A stretch of 64,000 nucleotides of DNA from Stratiolaelaps scimitus (GCA_019614645.1 JABWDB010000007.1:6585501-6649500), one strand, 5' to 3'; shown: positions 12,226 through 25,442, counted from the first letter of the stretch. Numbers and translations: made by a program. The notes: generated by a model from the sequence alone, not told the origin.

Positions 12226-13739
12226 GGCGATTTGGGCTGGCGAGAGGCCACAATCTCCCGTACCCCGTGCCCTCCTTCGTTCAGAGTCTCTCCTTCGAGA
12301 GCTGCCGCTGTTGCTGGCGAACGGAAAAGCGTGGAGGACATATTGCAGTGGATAGCGGCAAACTTGAAGCGGTGGCAGCGGTGAAGACGGTGCCGACGGA
12401 GGTCTGCCCTGTAACAGTGGCGGCACTCGCAACGGCAATAGCAGCTCACCGCTGACAGGCAGCGAACTAAAGAAAAGTGGCTGGCCGAGACTAGCCCTCT
12501 AGTTGGCCGGCTGGAGCATGCGAGCGAAGTGGGCCTCTAGCAAACATCTTCTTGGCGGGCCCCAGGAGGAATATGAAGTATATTTGAGGCGGGAAGAATC
12601 CCGGGAAAGGTGGCGGGGTCGCGCTGCGGAGGGAGAAGAGAGAGGAACTGGCTGGTCTATTGGGGCCTTTCCACTGAGGCCGAGGCCAGACGTCAGCTTT
12701 GAGGAGAAAGTACCTAACGTAGAGAGAGAGAGAGAGGGGGAAGGGAGTTGAAAGACTGAAAAGATAGCGGGTGGACACGTAGGTCATGGTAACGACGATG
12801 ACGGCACCGCTGCAGGACCGTGCAGTGTTGGCCCTGCGAGGAAAATTGGGGAGCTCGATTCGTCGACCAGCCACGGCGTAGGGTTCGTACGATGAAAGAA
12901 ATATAAATACACTAGCAGAGCAGAATAACGCAAGAAGGAAGAAGATGATAAGACAAATCGGGAGGAACTATGGCCCAGTGCGTCTGCCAACAGCACAACA
13001 TTTACCAAAGCCACCGGTAAAGATATAAGCGTATGAAGAAATCTAGCTGGCTGCTATAATCATAAATGAGGGTGAATAGTTTAATTTGGGGAAAAAGTAG
13101 AAATCCTGCACTAGTGCATGGAGATATCTTTTGATATACCCTTTAAGGCTGATATGCCTTGATAGACCCTTTAGAGAACTATAGAGCTTTGTACATATAC
13201 AACCTGTTGCGTGTGCGAAGATTTATCACGTTGGTGTGGGGAATGGTGCATGTCGAAGTTCGAACACTATGTACACTATTCAACAAAAATCTCAATGCAG
13301 ATCAGCCCATTCCCTTCCATCCCAAAATCATATGATCAGTTAGTTTTCCGGTCGCCAATCCCTCAACCAGCGTTGGGTACCAGGAACAGATTGCTACTAG
13401 ACTGCGTTGTGTCACAACAGCCAACAACTCCAGCCACTACTACACCGCCAGCCTGTTTGTAGTCATCCGCAGCCAGCAATAGAGCGAGATGGCCCCAGCA
13501 TCTAGTTCACGGTGTCGCTTCCATGAGCAACATCTGTACCCTACAACACCCAAGCTCTGTCACCCTCCCTCTGGCCCCGTCCCGCATGACCCCGGCGGAC
13601 TGACAGACGAACACAACATGAGCGGATAGCGTCAACGTTGTGGGGTGGACAGGATGACACCGCAAAAAACAGTAGATAGGAGAGCGCCGGTGGAGGAACA
13701 GGTCGGACCGGAACAGCAGGCCGAGTGACGACTCAAGGG

Positions 13740-13786
13740 ATATATATATATATATATACATAGAGAGAGAGAGAGAGAGAGAGAGA
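13740..13786. repeat. Compound (TA)n-(GA)n microsatellite
   Basis: A TA run followed at once by about twelve GA units. The same TA-then-GA arrangement occurs near 31913. Confidence 0.92.
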
Positions 13787-15362
13787 ACGACACCGAAGAT
13801 GAGCGCAGACTTCTTCTTGCTTGCTCAAGAAAACAAGGGCTGGTCTGGCCGTCGACTCGAGTCGAGGAGGCTCAACAGGGTCGCAGAACAGCGGAGACGG
13901 TGATGTCTCAGTGCGAGGGGGTTGTGCACACGTTCTCGGCATGCTGCTGCTACGGACGGTGAGACGGTCGAACGAAGGCAAGAAGGAACGAAAAGGAAGA
14001 AAATAGACTGGCAATGGCGAGAGGAGGTCGGAAGCCGAGAGAGAGAGAGAGGGAGGGAGGTACGCAACAGGCCCCCTTGCTGCAATGGCCTGGAAGCAAA
14101 GTATGGAGCGCAGCGATAGCGATGCCGGCGGGTTTGAGGCGAGACAAGAGCTCTTGCTTCGCCTTGCTTAGAAAGCTAGCAACGACGAAGAGGCAAGGAG
14201 GACGCCAGGCGCTGAACTAACCAGGTTCAGGCATTGGATTGGGGGGACGGGTGCACTAGCTCAACGGTCACAACAGCAAGGTGACGAAGCATGGTGATTT
14301 CGGGCAATAGTCACTGCTTCTACAGCGGCTGCTCAACGAATTGTATACGGATTGTATCTTTTCATCGCTGAAACTGTTGCATAGCCGAAAAGCAGGCAGC
14401 CAGCATCCAGAGGCTAACCTGTACAGCCGAATAAATCTATCCATCTATAGGTATATCTGCGAAAGCAGAATTTGCACTTGCGACATTTACATCTGGCTGC
14501 ACGGACGGGGACGAAGTCAACGAATGGATTTAATGAGCCGTGGCTGAATAGCTGAGCAGTTCACAGTCTGGTGTAAGCGATCTAAGCGCATTCACACACC
14601 TGTATCCTTACTGCACAAGCTTCACCTAGAAGGCTACTTTAGCTCGATCGATTCCCACCCAATTCTGCAATAACACTCGATTTTTTTTTGTCTGGCTAAC
14701 TTGCCCAAGTTGAACTTATCCGATTGCATAATCATTTTATGCGTCGCCTCCCCCTTGCCCCGAGTGCGATATAGCGTCACTCATTGATTTATTGGCAAGT
14801 CTCCGTTTTGGTGACACTCCGCCTGATTCCGGAGGTATTATCATATCACTCTCTGCCTTCCCCATCCTCTCTCTCTCTCTCACTCTCTATCTCTCTAGCT
14901 CTACTCCGATTTCTCATCGAATGCGTTAGACCGACATTCGATCCGAGTGGTGCCTGGTGGCGCGCCGGACGGCGCCACCGGTGTCTCATTGGCACAGGGG
15001 ATCCCATTTCACCTTAACTTAAACCCGATTGCTTAATTGGATGCACTGTTAGGAGTTTACCTATCATGGAGCTAGCGGAGGGAAGAGGCCCAGAGAGCAA
15101 CGATTAACGGTTGCTCTCGACTGTATGGGACTGTGTATCGTGTCGCAAGTCACTCGTTGCTATGGTAGCTTGGGCGGACGTTAGCGCATTCGGATCTTGG
15201 TCGTGGTATCGAGGACCTTATCGTTCGACTGGTTGAAATACGCACTAATGTGTAATACTATTATATATATAGCAATGGTGTACGGCATTTGCTTCTGTTT
15301 GTTTGCTAGATATTAATGTGCTACATCGCCCCCCTTGTACAAAACGCAGGCAAGGAAGGTAT

Positions 15363-15365
<3 letters not shown>

Positions 15366-15405
<40 letters not shown>
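15366..15405. repeat. (TA)n microsatellite next to exon 8
   Basis: About 20 TA units beginning 28 bp beyond the exon 8 donor on the intron side. Confidence 0.95.
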
Positions 15406-15406
<1 letters not shown>

Positions 15407-15432
15407 TTAGAACTATTCACTGATGCACTCAC

Positions 15433-15555
15433 CAACAGGGTTTTTTTGACAGACGTATCCGCCGGTCAGCGTGCATCTCCTCCAAAGCCAGACGCCGCCA
15501 GCGGCCGCTGGACTTTTCCACGGAATGGCTCCGCATTTGCGATGTTCTGCATCTG
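15433..15555 (-). CDS. Exon 8: CTLD2 C-terminal segment
   Basis: A 123-bp exon (120 bp if the second acceptor is used) with donor GTTG|GTGAGT, in phase 1 on both sides. It encodes AEHRKCGAIPWKSPAAAGGV, then WLWRRCTLTGGYVCQKNP. The cysteine spacing and the final YVCQK match the closing strands of a CTLD, but WND is replaced by WLW and there is no QPN/EPN upstream. CTLD2 therefore lacks the usual calcium and sugar ligands and is likely a protein-binding CTLD. The acceptor is CAGCAG, a NAGNAG site. Confidence 0.88.
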
Positions 15556-16506
15556 CTGGAATCGAAATCAACACCGATAAGGCATGTTGCAAGTTTGAGC
15601 AATTTACATATTTCTTATAGCGTCATGCATGAATTCAATTCTCTTATGTGATACTTACAGTGAAATGAGCTCCAGGTTCATGTTCATGGAGTGTGCGGCC
15701 TTATATATAATAGAGAAATACAGTAGGAATAATACTACAATAATAATGAGGATACCAGTTTCGCACTCTACCTGGCCACGCGTCTATATTTTGATATAGA
15801 GTCTGACGGCTGTTTTGTTCAGTGGAGCAGTTGATACCGTAGTGGCTGTGCCTTGTGGCGATACTGGTGAGATGGAGGCATATTGTAGATTTTGATGTTT
15901 TGGCTAGAATCTGTTATCTTGGAGGTTGTGTAATTTGATTTTGATTCAGGTATCAAGAAGAGCAGCTGCCTATGTTCAGACTGCCAGTTGTCGTAATGTA
16001 TGTATCCATGATTGATGACCAACTAGCCAAATCTGTTTCATTGATTCTTTTATAATGCCTTAGCCCTGAAACCGTCTTAATAGTCGATTTTCATACGACT
16101 TCATGTGGAAATTTCAGCTATACGGTGCGTGCCTCATACAGTACTAGTCCCACATAATTGGGCGAAATGTTGTTACCACTGAAGCTGAGGTAGACTTGTA
16201 ATAAACGGGTCGTGAAACGCGCGCATTGGAGACACTCGAGGCTAGCATTCACGCGAGGGCTCACGAGTCGTTCAGGATGGCGATCCATGGCAGGGTGGTC
16301 GAGGCCGGAGGCCCATCCCCTTCTTTCGAGTAGGGCCGGATGCTTCCCCGTTTTAAGAGCGCTCATGAGGCTCTCACGGGCTGAACCCCGGCTGGTGGGG
16401 CCGACTAGCTCATAATTTAAGCGCCCACTTGCTCACCTTCGTCCGGCCTCGTCCCTCAGTGCTCCTCTTCTACCGGTCCGATCGTCCTCGAACCTAACCA
16501 CGGCCG

Positions 16507-16740
16507 TTGTGTTTTAACCGCTGTCGGATGGGCCACATTGTGGCCCGGTGCTCATTGCCCAGGGCCTGCAGCAACTGCGGCGATCCCGGCCACCTCGTCT
16601 AATTTGCGCTCGCTCCTCCCGCTGCGTCCATTGCAAAGTTGCCCTGCGCTCGGGCCCGCCGACGTACCCTCGGTCGGCTTACTTCCACGAGCGTCAGCGG
16701 CTTGTACTCCAGCAAGTGAAGGAAACCTCGCCCCTTGAGT
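16507..16740 (+). pseudogene. LINE ORF1 (Gag) zinc-knuckle remnant
   Basis: The frame reads CFNRCRMGHIVARC, then ACSNCGDPGHLV. It is broken by a one-base frameshift at about 16600, and continues in another frame as ICARSSRCVHCK. Three successive CCHC-type knuckles are typical of ORF1 proteins of Jockey, I and R1-like elements, where they bind RNA. The first knuckle has an extra residue between its cysteines, consistent with decay. Confidence 0.75.
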
Positions 16741-17591
16741 CGATCCTGCCAATCGGGGCCCCAGTGTTCATCAAATCGCCGGCCCGCTCGTAAGCTGCGG
16801 CCGTGCGGGGTATCTCCGACGGTGCTCAGATTCCCATGGTCCTGCTGCCCAACCCGAGGCGAATCCCCGCCCCGCCAGCGTTAAGTCCTGACGCTCCAAG
16901 GCGGCGCCAGCTGTTCTAGGCGTCGCCGCAGCTTTGCGTTCCCTCACTGAGGTCTTGGTTCCGCTTCTCCAACTTCAGCTTAGTTCGTTCCCCTCCTAGC
17001 TGCCCTCAAGCCCCGCTCTTCCTCATGAACCCAGGTCCCACCACAGCAGCCCAAAACGCCACCGCACCTGTCGCGTGCCCGTATTTAGTATGCACATAAC
17101 GGTGCGGCACCTAGAGGTCCGTTCGGTGACTCAGCCATGTCAGTCACCTCAACTGCTCAAGCAGCGGCTACAGACGGCCATGCGTGACGCTCGCAGCGTT
17201 GTCTCAAAGACTGCGCGTTCCCTTGGTAGCCAAGGCCCTCACCAAGGTGGTCGACTGTGTGCGGGCCGGCCCTTCCCATGTGGTCATAGACCACGCCGTC
17301 TTCAGCTCCGAGAGCGGGGTCTCAGCAGGCGAATCCACGGGGGCCCGTCCCTCTTTTGTCTAGACCTACGGCCTCTCATTGCATCCCTCCAAGCTCGCCT
17401 GTAGTTGTGGTAAATGGATGATGGAGCGTCGGCGGGCGATCCGGCGACAAGGCTTGCCTCAGCGCCGTCGACCGTCCTGGTGCGGGGGCATGGTTCTTTC
17501 GGGGCCCCTGTTGTTGTGACCCACAGCTGCGGCCATTCCGGGGACTCTGCGTCACACGGTGCCTAATGAGACGCTCGTTTAGGACTGCACG

Positions 17592-17885
17592 GTGGTTCAG
17601 ACTATAGCACCTTCTTTTGTCAACCATTTAACAACCACCGCCGTACCACGGAAGTACGCTGCACTCCAGGCAACCCACCTCTTTTACCCTCTTGCCTTCG
17701 AAACCCTGGGCAGTCACGGTCAACTCACGGCAAACTTCCTCGAAGGTGTCTATCACAGGCTAATCCGCGCCACCGGCGATAGGCGCGCATGATTTTTCCT
17801 TCCGCAGCGCCTTTTCCTCGCTGTGTAGAGAGGCAATGCCATCGCCTTTCTCGGGTCCATGACGGCCTTGGCCTGACATCCTAGC
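17592..17885 (+). pseudogene. LINE ORF2 C-terminal remnant
   Basis: The frame contains KYAALQATHLFYPLAFETLG, then HRLIRATGDRRA. After a frameshift and a stop the remains of a block like RGNAIAFLGS follow. The same HRLIRATGD...RGNAIAF order is present in the short copy at 38790, which confirms a repeated family. The order resembles the C-terminal end of invertebrate LINE ORF2 proteins. No reverse transcriptase catalytic motif is present. Confidence 0.7.
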
Positions 17886-19197
17886 CTCAACGAATTCTCT
17901 AATTATTGTATGTTTAGTGTTGTATAAATCTTGTATTTGTATTGAAATGCATTCTACTAGATATCATGACCACTGTTTGTCGCTGATCTAGATATTTGAT
18001 TACTGTTTTAATCTTACAAGGATGCGATAGATGTGTCATGGTTGTGGAAAAATTATCAAAAAAAAATAGATGCGAAAGCATCAAACGTCATCTGCCATAG
18101 GGGATCTGATTCCGTTCGCAAGTAAACGTCTGAAGGAGCATAGCCATAGATGGCCAACCCAGGTGATAGACATTGGGAAGGCGATTTTTATTGGAGTAGA
18201 GCCATCAAACGTTCATCAAACCGCCTAGCTGAAATAACAGCAGGAGAGATGCCAAAAGAAACTACTTTGGAAAAGCCTTCCCCTAGGAATAAGGAAACGA
18301 GAAAGCGTAGTCTACTCGCCCAGTGTGAATGGAACAGACAGCTTCGTGCACTGCACGACCCTCACAGACGGCAATATTGTACATATGTACAATAGTATCG
18401 TCAGCTCAAATAGTCGTTGATTCTTCTCAAATGAGTGATATGACGAATACAACTATTGTAGCAGTATTGACAGAGAGGCATACGCTCTTTTTAACACTTC
18501 CTCATAATAAATCCCTGCTACACGATCGAAGCAGAAGGGTCAAGGCGCACATACCTATCAGTGGTAAACTCAATAGAGGTTACGTATGTAGTGTTCCACG
18601 GGCACGAGGATTCCTTGCAACTTCTGTCGCCTTCCTGTTCACAGTTAGCCTAAATAAAGTCGGCATCATCACAATCGAATTTCCTTCCGAATTTCCTTAT
18701 TCGGTATTTTCACCAATTCGGAATGGCCATTTGCCACATCGCCTCTTGCAGGTGCTAGATTGAGATCGCTAACCTGTCAACGTAGGAGGGGGTTAGTCGG
18801 CAACGCCATTGGAACACGATAAATTAAGGTCCCAGCGGGAGTGAAGGCGGTTCATCGGCTGCAGACATCGAATGCAGCGTTGCATGCGAATGAGGAGGAA
18901 GCGCTATGCTTCGAGCAGTATATTTAGACACCCCAATTCACTTGTCCAGTTCCCGAACGCATGACACCTCTGAAGCCGACGCAGAACGCCTAATAGTGGT
19001 GGTCGACATAGTCTGGCGGTCGGGTGAACGCGATCGACACCTCTAATTAAGCCGTGTGCGGGGACCGGGCTTCATCAATTTAATTTACTCTTTATCTTAG
19101 CACAAATTGTATAACAGATGCTTCATCTCGTGGAACTTTCGCTGGCGGTGGTGGCTACTCGCAGAGTTACAACATTTAGCATTTATAACCCAAGTCT

Positions 19198-19201
<4 letters not shown>

Positions 19202-19266
<65 letters not shown>

Positions 19267-19273
19267 CATACAT
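19202..19273. repeat. Compound (TA)n / TACA microsatellite
   Basis: About 60 bp of TA with one AA interruption, followed by TACATACATACATA. Confidence 0.95.
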
Positions 19274-19761
19274 ATTTATAAGCCGCATACACTCATAATC
19301 TTGATTGCTTTCGCCTTGGCATTTGGTGCTCATTGGTATCGTATGCTTGGCAGAGTAATCGGTTCCAGTGAGCAAGGCTTACCACTGTAATGTGGAGTGT
19401 GCCCAAGTACTGCACAACTTTTACGAGAAAACATTTCTCCCGAAACATATTCGGTAGTCATGCACTGGCACCTTAAAAAAGTAGGCTCAGGTTGTGGGCG
19501 TCCCCGGTCGTTTGCGTAGACCCAGGATGCTCCATCATACCATCGTCTAAAATTACATTGTTCTCTGCTAAGATTGATCGTGATATTCGTAGTGACTGCA
19601 GAGGAACGCCCACGCGAGCGAGATTCCATATGATTTATCTCATGGATCCCTATCAAATACAGCATTGAAGATACAATTAACAGTTGTTGGTTCGTGACCG
19701 TGCTCCCTGACCCGCGTACGATGCAACGGTGGTCGCCAGCTAAGCAAACGTAAGGCATAGG

Positions 19762-19830
19762 AAAATGTTTTATAGGTATATTAAAGGAACTGCAGTTCTA
19801 CAGTGCTTAAGTTCTCTTGTGGACATGGCT
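19762..19830 (-). repeat. SINE-like copy 2 (body only)
   Basis: On the minus strand it reads AAGAGAACTTAAGCA, then a CTGCAGTTCC segment and TTTAATATACC. It matches the body of the copies at 7.5 and 53.6 kb in the same order. The tRNA-like head is not recognisable. Confidence 0.6.
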
Positions 19831-22800
19831 TGAAGTAACTGCGTTGCAGTGCCAGCCAGCGGAGCCCACAACTTCGTTAGTCGATGAGTCCTCATTTCAG
19901 CCTTCGTTTTTCGCTTACCATAGGGCACCTTTTTCATTGGCAACATACATCGCACCCAGGAACCATTCCTTTGTCAGTCTGCCTCGAATGTTCCCGCAAT
20001 GTATAACCATCTGTGTCGCGATTGGAGCATGTACCCAATTTTAGCTCAGTTTGGCCCTCGTCTTTCGCCTCCTAGCCCTATTACATATAGGTACAGCCAC
20101 TAATGTCAGGGCCCAACGAAAACGCGCTTTATGTGTTCACTAGGAAAAAGTGGCCAAGATGGTGGCTCTCAGCCCTTCACTAGTTAGCGTACGACAAGTG
20201 TAATAGTACACACATCCGCTATTGTGTGTTTCTATCTGTAAACGAGAGTTCGTGTGCAGAGGGTAACGTGTGCTTAAGTGTGGCTCTCGCTTCCACCCTA
20301 CCGGTAAGTGCTTGCCGCTTGTCGCAAGTAACATCCACATAGACGGGCTGGCTCTACCATCCACGAGCTCTAGTGTTACTACACACGCCCTTGTATTGTC
20401 CTTCTGCTCTCGTGTAATGGAGTGCCGTGAACCCCAGGTTGGTCGGCCGCGACGTCCGTGCTGTCCTAATCAGTATGTTTGGTCTGGCACGGCCTGCGTG
20501 GCCTGACCTGACTTCGCTCCTAGCCTGAAGCCATTCGTTCCTTCTACCTGTGCCTGCCCCTGCTTCTTCCTCGTCTGCTTTGCATTAGGCATTCACGGTC
20601 ATGTATCTCGGGCCACCATTCTCTATGAGTCTAGCTTTTTCCTTGACTGCCTCGCTGCTCGGTTGGCCTAGAGAACAGGAATCCGTGTGGACAAGGGCAG
20701 AAGGGTAGATGGGGCTGGATGATGAGCAAGACAGCGACAAACAACTTTATAGAACCGCCTATTTTCGCGCAAGAACAGGAGACACGAACACAGGGATGGG
20801 TTGAAGACGCTGCTGGTGATGCGCATTTATGCGAATGAGATGCTGCATATATAATAATTGCGAGATTGTCCGAATATCGAAAATCGAGACAGGTTTCGCG
20901 ACGCACTTTGTCAGCTTATGCTACTGGCAAAAATGATAACTCGGAATTCGTGTTCGTTAATTTTGGTAGTATGTTTGAATTTGATGCTGCGGCTGGGCAG
21001 CGGGTTAAAATAAGCAGACGCGCATTGGGGGCCGCGGTGCTGTTTCATTAGTGTCGAATAGAGTCGATTCGCAGCTAAATGAAGATCGCACGAATTTGAC
21101 GTTCGCACGTTCACGCTGTATGCTAGCTTATATCTAGTATACTTATTGTAATATTGTTTTGTCAGGCGACGTGGGCATAAGCAGGTCACCGGACAGAGTG
21201 AGACGGACACCGCCAATGGATGAGTTGCCTAGACAAGCGATGCTTGATTCGTCTGCATTTCCCGCTGATGTGGCCGCTTGTATAGTGGTCAAATTAAGCG
21301 GAGATATTCTTGGACCCAGACAGGACTTGTGCTACTGACCGATATCCATATTTAGTCGAATAGTAGCAGCAGCGCACGACACCTAGTCGACGTCCACTAG
21401 GATCGACAACTCAAGCATCGTAGCCGCCGTACATTTAATACTAATGCATTTTAATTTGCAGCCCAACACAAAACCTAAATGTAACACAAGCTAACACACG
21501 TGTGCTGCACAATACAAACCTAGCGAGAAGAAAACCTACCAGCGTCAACCCACTGTTGAGTGTCCTTTCAGGCACTCGACGAGCCATTGTTCCTCAAGCT
21601 AAACATTATACAACAGGTGGTGGACGAGCTATGATTGCTGTCGAGAGCGACACAACACACAGAGTTGCATTGGGCTTCGTATGAGGATCACGACGCGAAT
21701 GGAAAACGTCCCCTTGTGGAAAGTTGGGCGAAGATAAATCGTTCGCCCGAGGAGTCGCTGTTGAGGAGACACAGTAGAATGCTGCTATAATAAGCAGCTA
21801 TTATCGTAGCGATACGGGGCAACGAACGCACTCGTTTTCGGCTCTGTAGTCGTGTGGCGTGGCCTCTTGAAGGGGATGACGCGCAAACAGCACTAGATCG
21901 AGTTAGCGAAATGCGATAGTGAACTGCTGATACGGAAATGCTACTTCCTCATCATGGAAGCTGTTCTTCCTCTGTGGACAAGGCTTATTTATCTCCTGAC
22001 TAGAGCTAAGCTTCGTAGATATATATATATATAACGTATTAAGGTGTCAGGTGATTTAATACTTGGACAGAGGAGAAGCGAGTCGTTATCGAGGACTCAG
22101 TTCGACTAAATCAGTAAATGAGTCGCTCACAAGCTCAGTCAATTGACGAAGGCTTGGGAGAAAGCTGGCTTCATAGACGTTAGTGTTCATTGGTTGAATG
22201 TTCGCTATCAGAGTTACTTGTCACACAATCTTTGTGTGTGAGCCTTCCATTGGTTCTCGAGGGATAACGGCAAACATAGTTTAGAAGTCGAGGTGCTGAA
22301 CTTCTTGGTTCGTCAACAAGAGCGATCGGACTCTGTACTTACTCTGGTAATCCGACGTTCGTAGATTGTTGCAAGTTACTGTAATTCTCTCTATAATGGT
22401 CGACGCATTTTGCCTATCCAGCTGGCTTCTGTCAGACTCAAGTGGTCCCATCCATCAACAGATGGGTAACCCTTACAGCGCATCCAGATTTCTAGGGTAT
22501 ATAAATAACACGACGCTTAGGACGTCTTCTCTTTAGGAAAGTGCACATGCATGATGGATCTAACCTGGACATTTTTATCCTGCTTGACTGTATTGCACAA
22601 GTTTACCTAAATTACATTTAGAATATGCGGGGTTCAGTATTCTGGTAAGAGATACTTTGGTTCATTTCGATAGGAGAGAAATAATATACTGATATACCTG
22701 CGTAGTACTAACCGGAGAAATATTCGCTCAAAGCTAATGTGATGATCGCATTGCCGCATAAACGCATCTGCCTTTTGATCAATCAGAGCTGATATCTCTG

Positions 22801-24888
22801 ACCAGTGCAAACGACAAGGTCGCTAGAATTCTATTGTTCTTTCTCCAGATGGAAGCCTGAAAATGCTTTATTGGCCTTAGTGAGTAGCACAAAGGGAAAT
22901 CGACACGCTACTCAAGTAAGGCTGATAATACTGTCTCATACAAACAGCATGATTAGGCTCAAAATATAATAGAAAATGATGTATGGGATTTGGTGGTGGC
23001 GATTCTGATCCCAGGCGCCGCTATTCCTATTACTACTGTTTTTTTCGAGCTGACCCTCAGCTGTTCCCCTATCTGACAGGCCTCAGCTCTTAACCTTTTA
23101 GGTAGTACTATGAGGACCTGTCGGGGCCACCTTTGCTTATTCTCTGCCTTACTCTGCCTGCTGCTATCCCTATTACTAACCGTCATGATGACGCATTTAA
23201 ATCATGATACACTTCTATGATCCACTTACTTCTCAGAGTCAGAAAGTAACGCAATTTGAAGTACCTGCCAGTACTAGGTCATCACCAGAGGAATTCGTTC
23301 GTTTCAGTGAATGTATCATATATAATAGGTTTCGGTTCCTTGTGTAGCGACGGCTCAGTGACTTCTACACGAGTTTAGTTATACTCCAGGTTGATGAAAA
23401 AAAGAAGCGACAACATATCCTGGCGAGAGGGAATACTGGCAGATTAGCGTGGAATCGTTTACGAGACTCGTCCTGCAGGGCTGATCTAACAATTTAGCAA
23501 AATGGGTTATGCCTGTTGACGATTTCTAAGGTCGGTTATCTCCACAGGAATGCACTCGCCGTACATCCTGAGCCGCTGAGTTTTCACATCTCGAGTGCGG
23601 AGCGCGTTCAAAATATTGTTGAGAGTTTTTATGTACATTTTCATTATAGAGTGGAATTATAATGGTTGGTTGCACACCTTAATGGTGACGAGGGCAGGGT
23701 CTGATGCGTCTGCAGTGGCGCAAGGTTGCCTACAGGGATTATTATACATACAGCCTGTTTGCATCTGCTGTAGTGCACTGAGGGGTGCTCCATCCGTTGC
23801 GGGATGATAAGATATAGATTGCTACTATTGTCAAAGTATTTTTCGTAACATGCAAAAACAACCGGTTTCTTTAAGAATTCCTTGCTCGGGATACTCATCT
23901 AGGTGTTATAGACCAAGCCGTGAGACAGGCAAAGACAGGGTTTATTGAGGTGTGAAGAAGTTAAATCCCTTTATCCAAGGTGTATTCCGGGCATGTCTCG
24001 CTCCGAGCTCCTGGTCTGTGCTCTGCTCAAGGTACCCTGTCCTTGCGAAGGCGGTAATGTGTGGACCTGTCTACCGTGTTAGAACCCTTGTGGGATGCAT
24101 TCATAAATTAAATCTCTCCTGCGCCTATATGGCTGGACCCATCGTATGTCGGGCAATGTCTCAATCATCCTGATTTAGGCCTCCGGATTCGGCAGCTAAT
24201 ATTAGCATAGGAATAATCTAAGCACTCAAGGGCTAACCTGAAGGCTAGGAAATTCATGGAAAGAAATGTGCAACGTGTGTAAGGCATTGATTGCTCACGT
24301 TTATGGACACTTAACCGAACCGGACTGTTTGAACGTTGTTAAAGCATTTGGGCTGAACTTCATTATTGAACAAATTAATTGTTTATTTCGAATTGCCGAC
24401 AACTGTGCGTAAAGGTTATATGGTTATACGAAATGCATCATTTATTCACGCGGTATTGTGTTATATCTGGTGACTCGAGTTGGATGTTTGGAGACAGAGA
24501 CAGCAACCCTGAACGCTCAGATTATCGTTAAATCTCACGGCAAAGTTGTGGCAAGACGCGATCGAAAAGCACGACTTGCCGCCAGCAACGCAGGCTATTC
24601 TTCCCGGAACCCACGTAGCGTTCCACTGTTCCTACATCGCTATACGTATTTCCGTAAACGTATTTTACTCCTGCTAGCGTCACTAAAATGATCGAGGACG
24701 ATGCGAAAAAGATTACTTCCTCACAAAGTTCCCCAAAACCGACTGTTCAAGAGTACAAAAATTAGCAACTTTCCACCACCGCAAGCACACCGACATTCGC
24801 TTAAACAACGGAGAGAGAGAGACGTCTCGAATTTACTAAACGATCTCAGCGGCTTATGCTCGCATGAACATTATCATCGCCCACCTAC

Positions 24889-25030
24889 CATGGATGTTGT
24901 CGAGGGTGACGTCATCACTTTGCTGTGCACTGGCATCCAGCTCGGTTTTGCGGGCGTTCACCCAGAACCACAGCGGGCTTCGATGTGAATAGCTCTTCCA
25001 GGTCTGTTGTTCAAGCAATTCGGCCAGCAG
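24889..25030 (-). CDS. Exon 7: CTLD2 second helix and core strand
   Basis: A 142-bp exon, acceptor AGTGCAG and donor CATG|GTAGGT, entering in phase 0 and leaving in phase 1. The peptide LLAELLEQQTWKSYSHRSPL is an amphipathic second helix of the CTLD. It leads to WFWVNARK, which takes the place of the usual W-I-G-L core. The rest, up to DVTLDNIH, is acidic loop with no EPN or QPD motif. An alternative acceptor nine bases upstream (start 25039) stays in frame. Helix and phase fit make this a secure member of the series although it carries no signature cysteine. Confidence 0.82.
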
Positions 25031-25442
25031 CTGCACTGACTGAAATCATAAGCACAGAGAACAGAACGAAACTTAGAAGGGAAACAGACAGCTACCTGTG
25101 CACTCATTTTCTAGGCGAATTCCAGCAGCGATGAGCGTAAGAATTTCCCAGTGGCAATGAATGTCCGAATAGCTTGTTTGCATTTGCGAGCGTGCTGTTC
25201 GAAGCTGCGCGACAGTAAAAGCCCGTCACTAGCAATATGTCCGCAGGATACTATATTAGCAAATCATGAAGTAACATAATTGCTGCCCTCATAGATTATG
25301 TGATTATCACCGGCTATCGGGCAATTGGAACGCCGTGTGTGCCTATTGCTGTCCATTCCAAAAAACTAACCCGTAAAAATTAAGGGAAAAAAAATACCTA
25401 TATATATAATATATGTATATAGAGGGTATATATATAGAGGGT

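Larger units (their letters stand above)
11600..14300. other. GC-rich low-complexity block
   Basis: A sharp contrast with the flanking AT-rich intron. It contains CTG/CAG and GA/CT repeats, a GGCCGGCCGGCCGGCC run and frequent CpG. Long open frames exist on both strands (up to about 185 codons, minus) but are alanine- and serine-rich and carry no domain. It could be a CpG-island-like promoter or a 5' UTR of an alternative transcript. Confidence 0.4.
10286..15432 (-). other. Intron between exons 8 and 9, with a GC-rich block
   Basis: 5.1 kb. From about 11.6 to 14.3 kb the composition shifts to GC-rich, purine-biased, low-complexity DNA with (AC)n at 11678, a GGCC run near 12061, (CTG)n at 12207 and (TA)n/(GA)n at 13740. 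Overlapping frames on both strands are open, as expected from base composition. Confidence 0.6.
16430..17950 (+). mobile_element. Decayed non-LTR retrotransposon (LINE) fragment
   Basis: A GC-rich plus-strand segment with two recognisable pieces: Gag-type zinc knuckles at 16507-16700 and an ORF2 C-terminal tail at 17640-17880. Stops and frameshifts are frequent, and most of ORF2 (endonuclease and reverse transcriptase core) is missing. The 3' end is AT-rich, with TATGTTTAG and TATAAATCTTGTA, and resembles the tail of the short copy at 38790. The 5' boundary is not defined. Its insertion is antisense to the host gene. Confidence 0.75.
15556..24888 (-). other. Intron between exons 7 and 8
   Basis: 9.3 kb, the longest intron seen. 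It carries a decayed LINE (16.4-17.95 kb), a compound TA repeat at 19202, a SINE-like body at 19.77 kb and otherwise unremarkable AT-rich DNA. A short frame near 23.6-23.8 kb is discussed under rejected items. Confidence 0.7.

Noticed and set aside
11889..12449. 186-codon minus frame and 135-codon plus frame in the 12-kb block
   Set aside because: Overlapping frames on both strands in low-complexity GC-rich DNA, with poly-Ala/Ser from a CTG repeat. No domain and no clear splice sites.
23640..23810. Reverse transcriptase-like VAQGCLQGLLYI
   Set aside because: Only a faint resemblance to an RT motif, with no neighbouring RT motifs in any frame.
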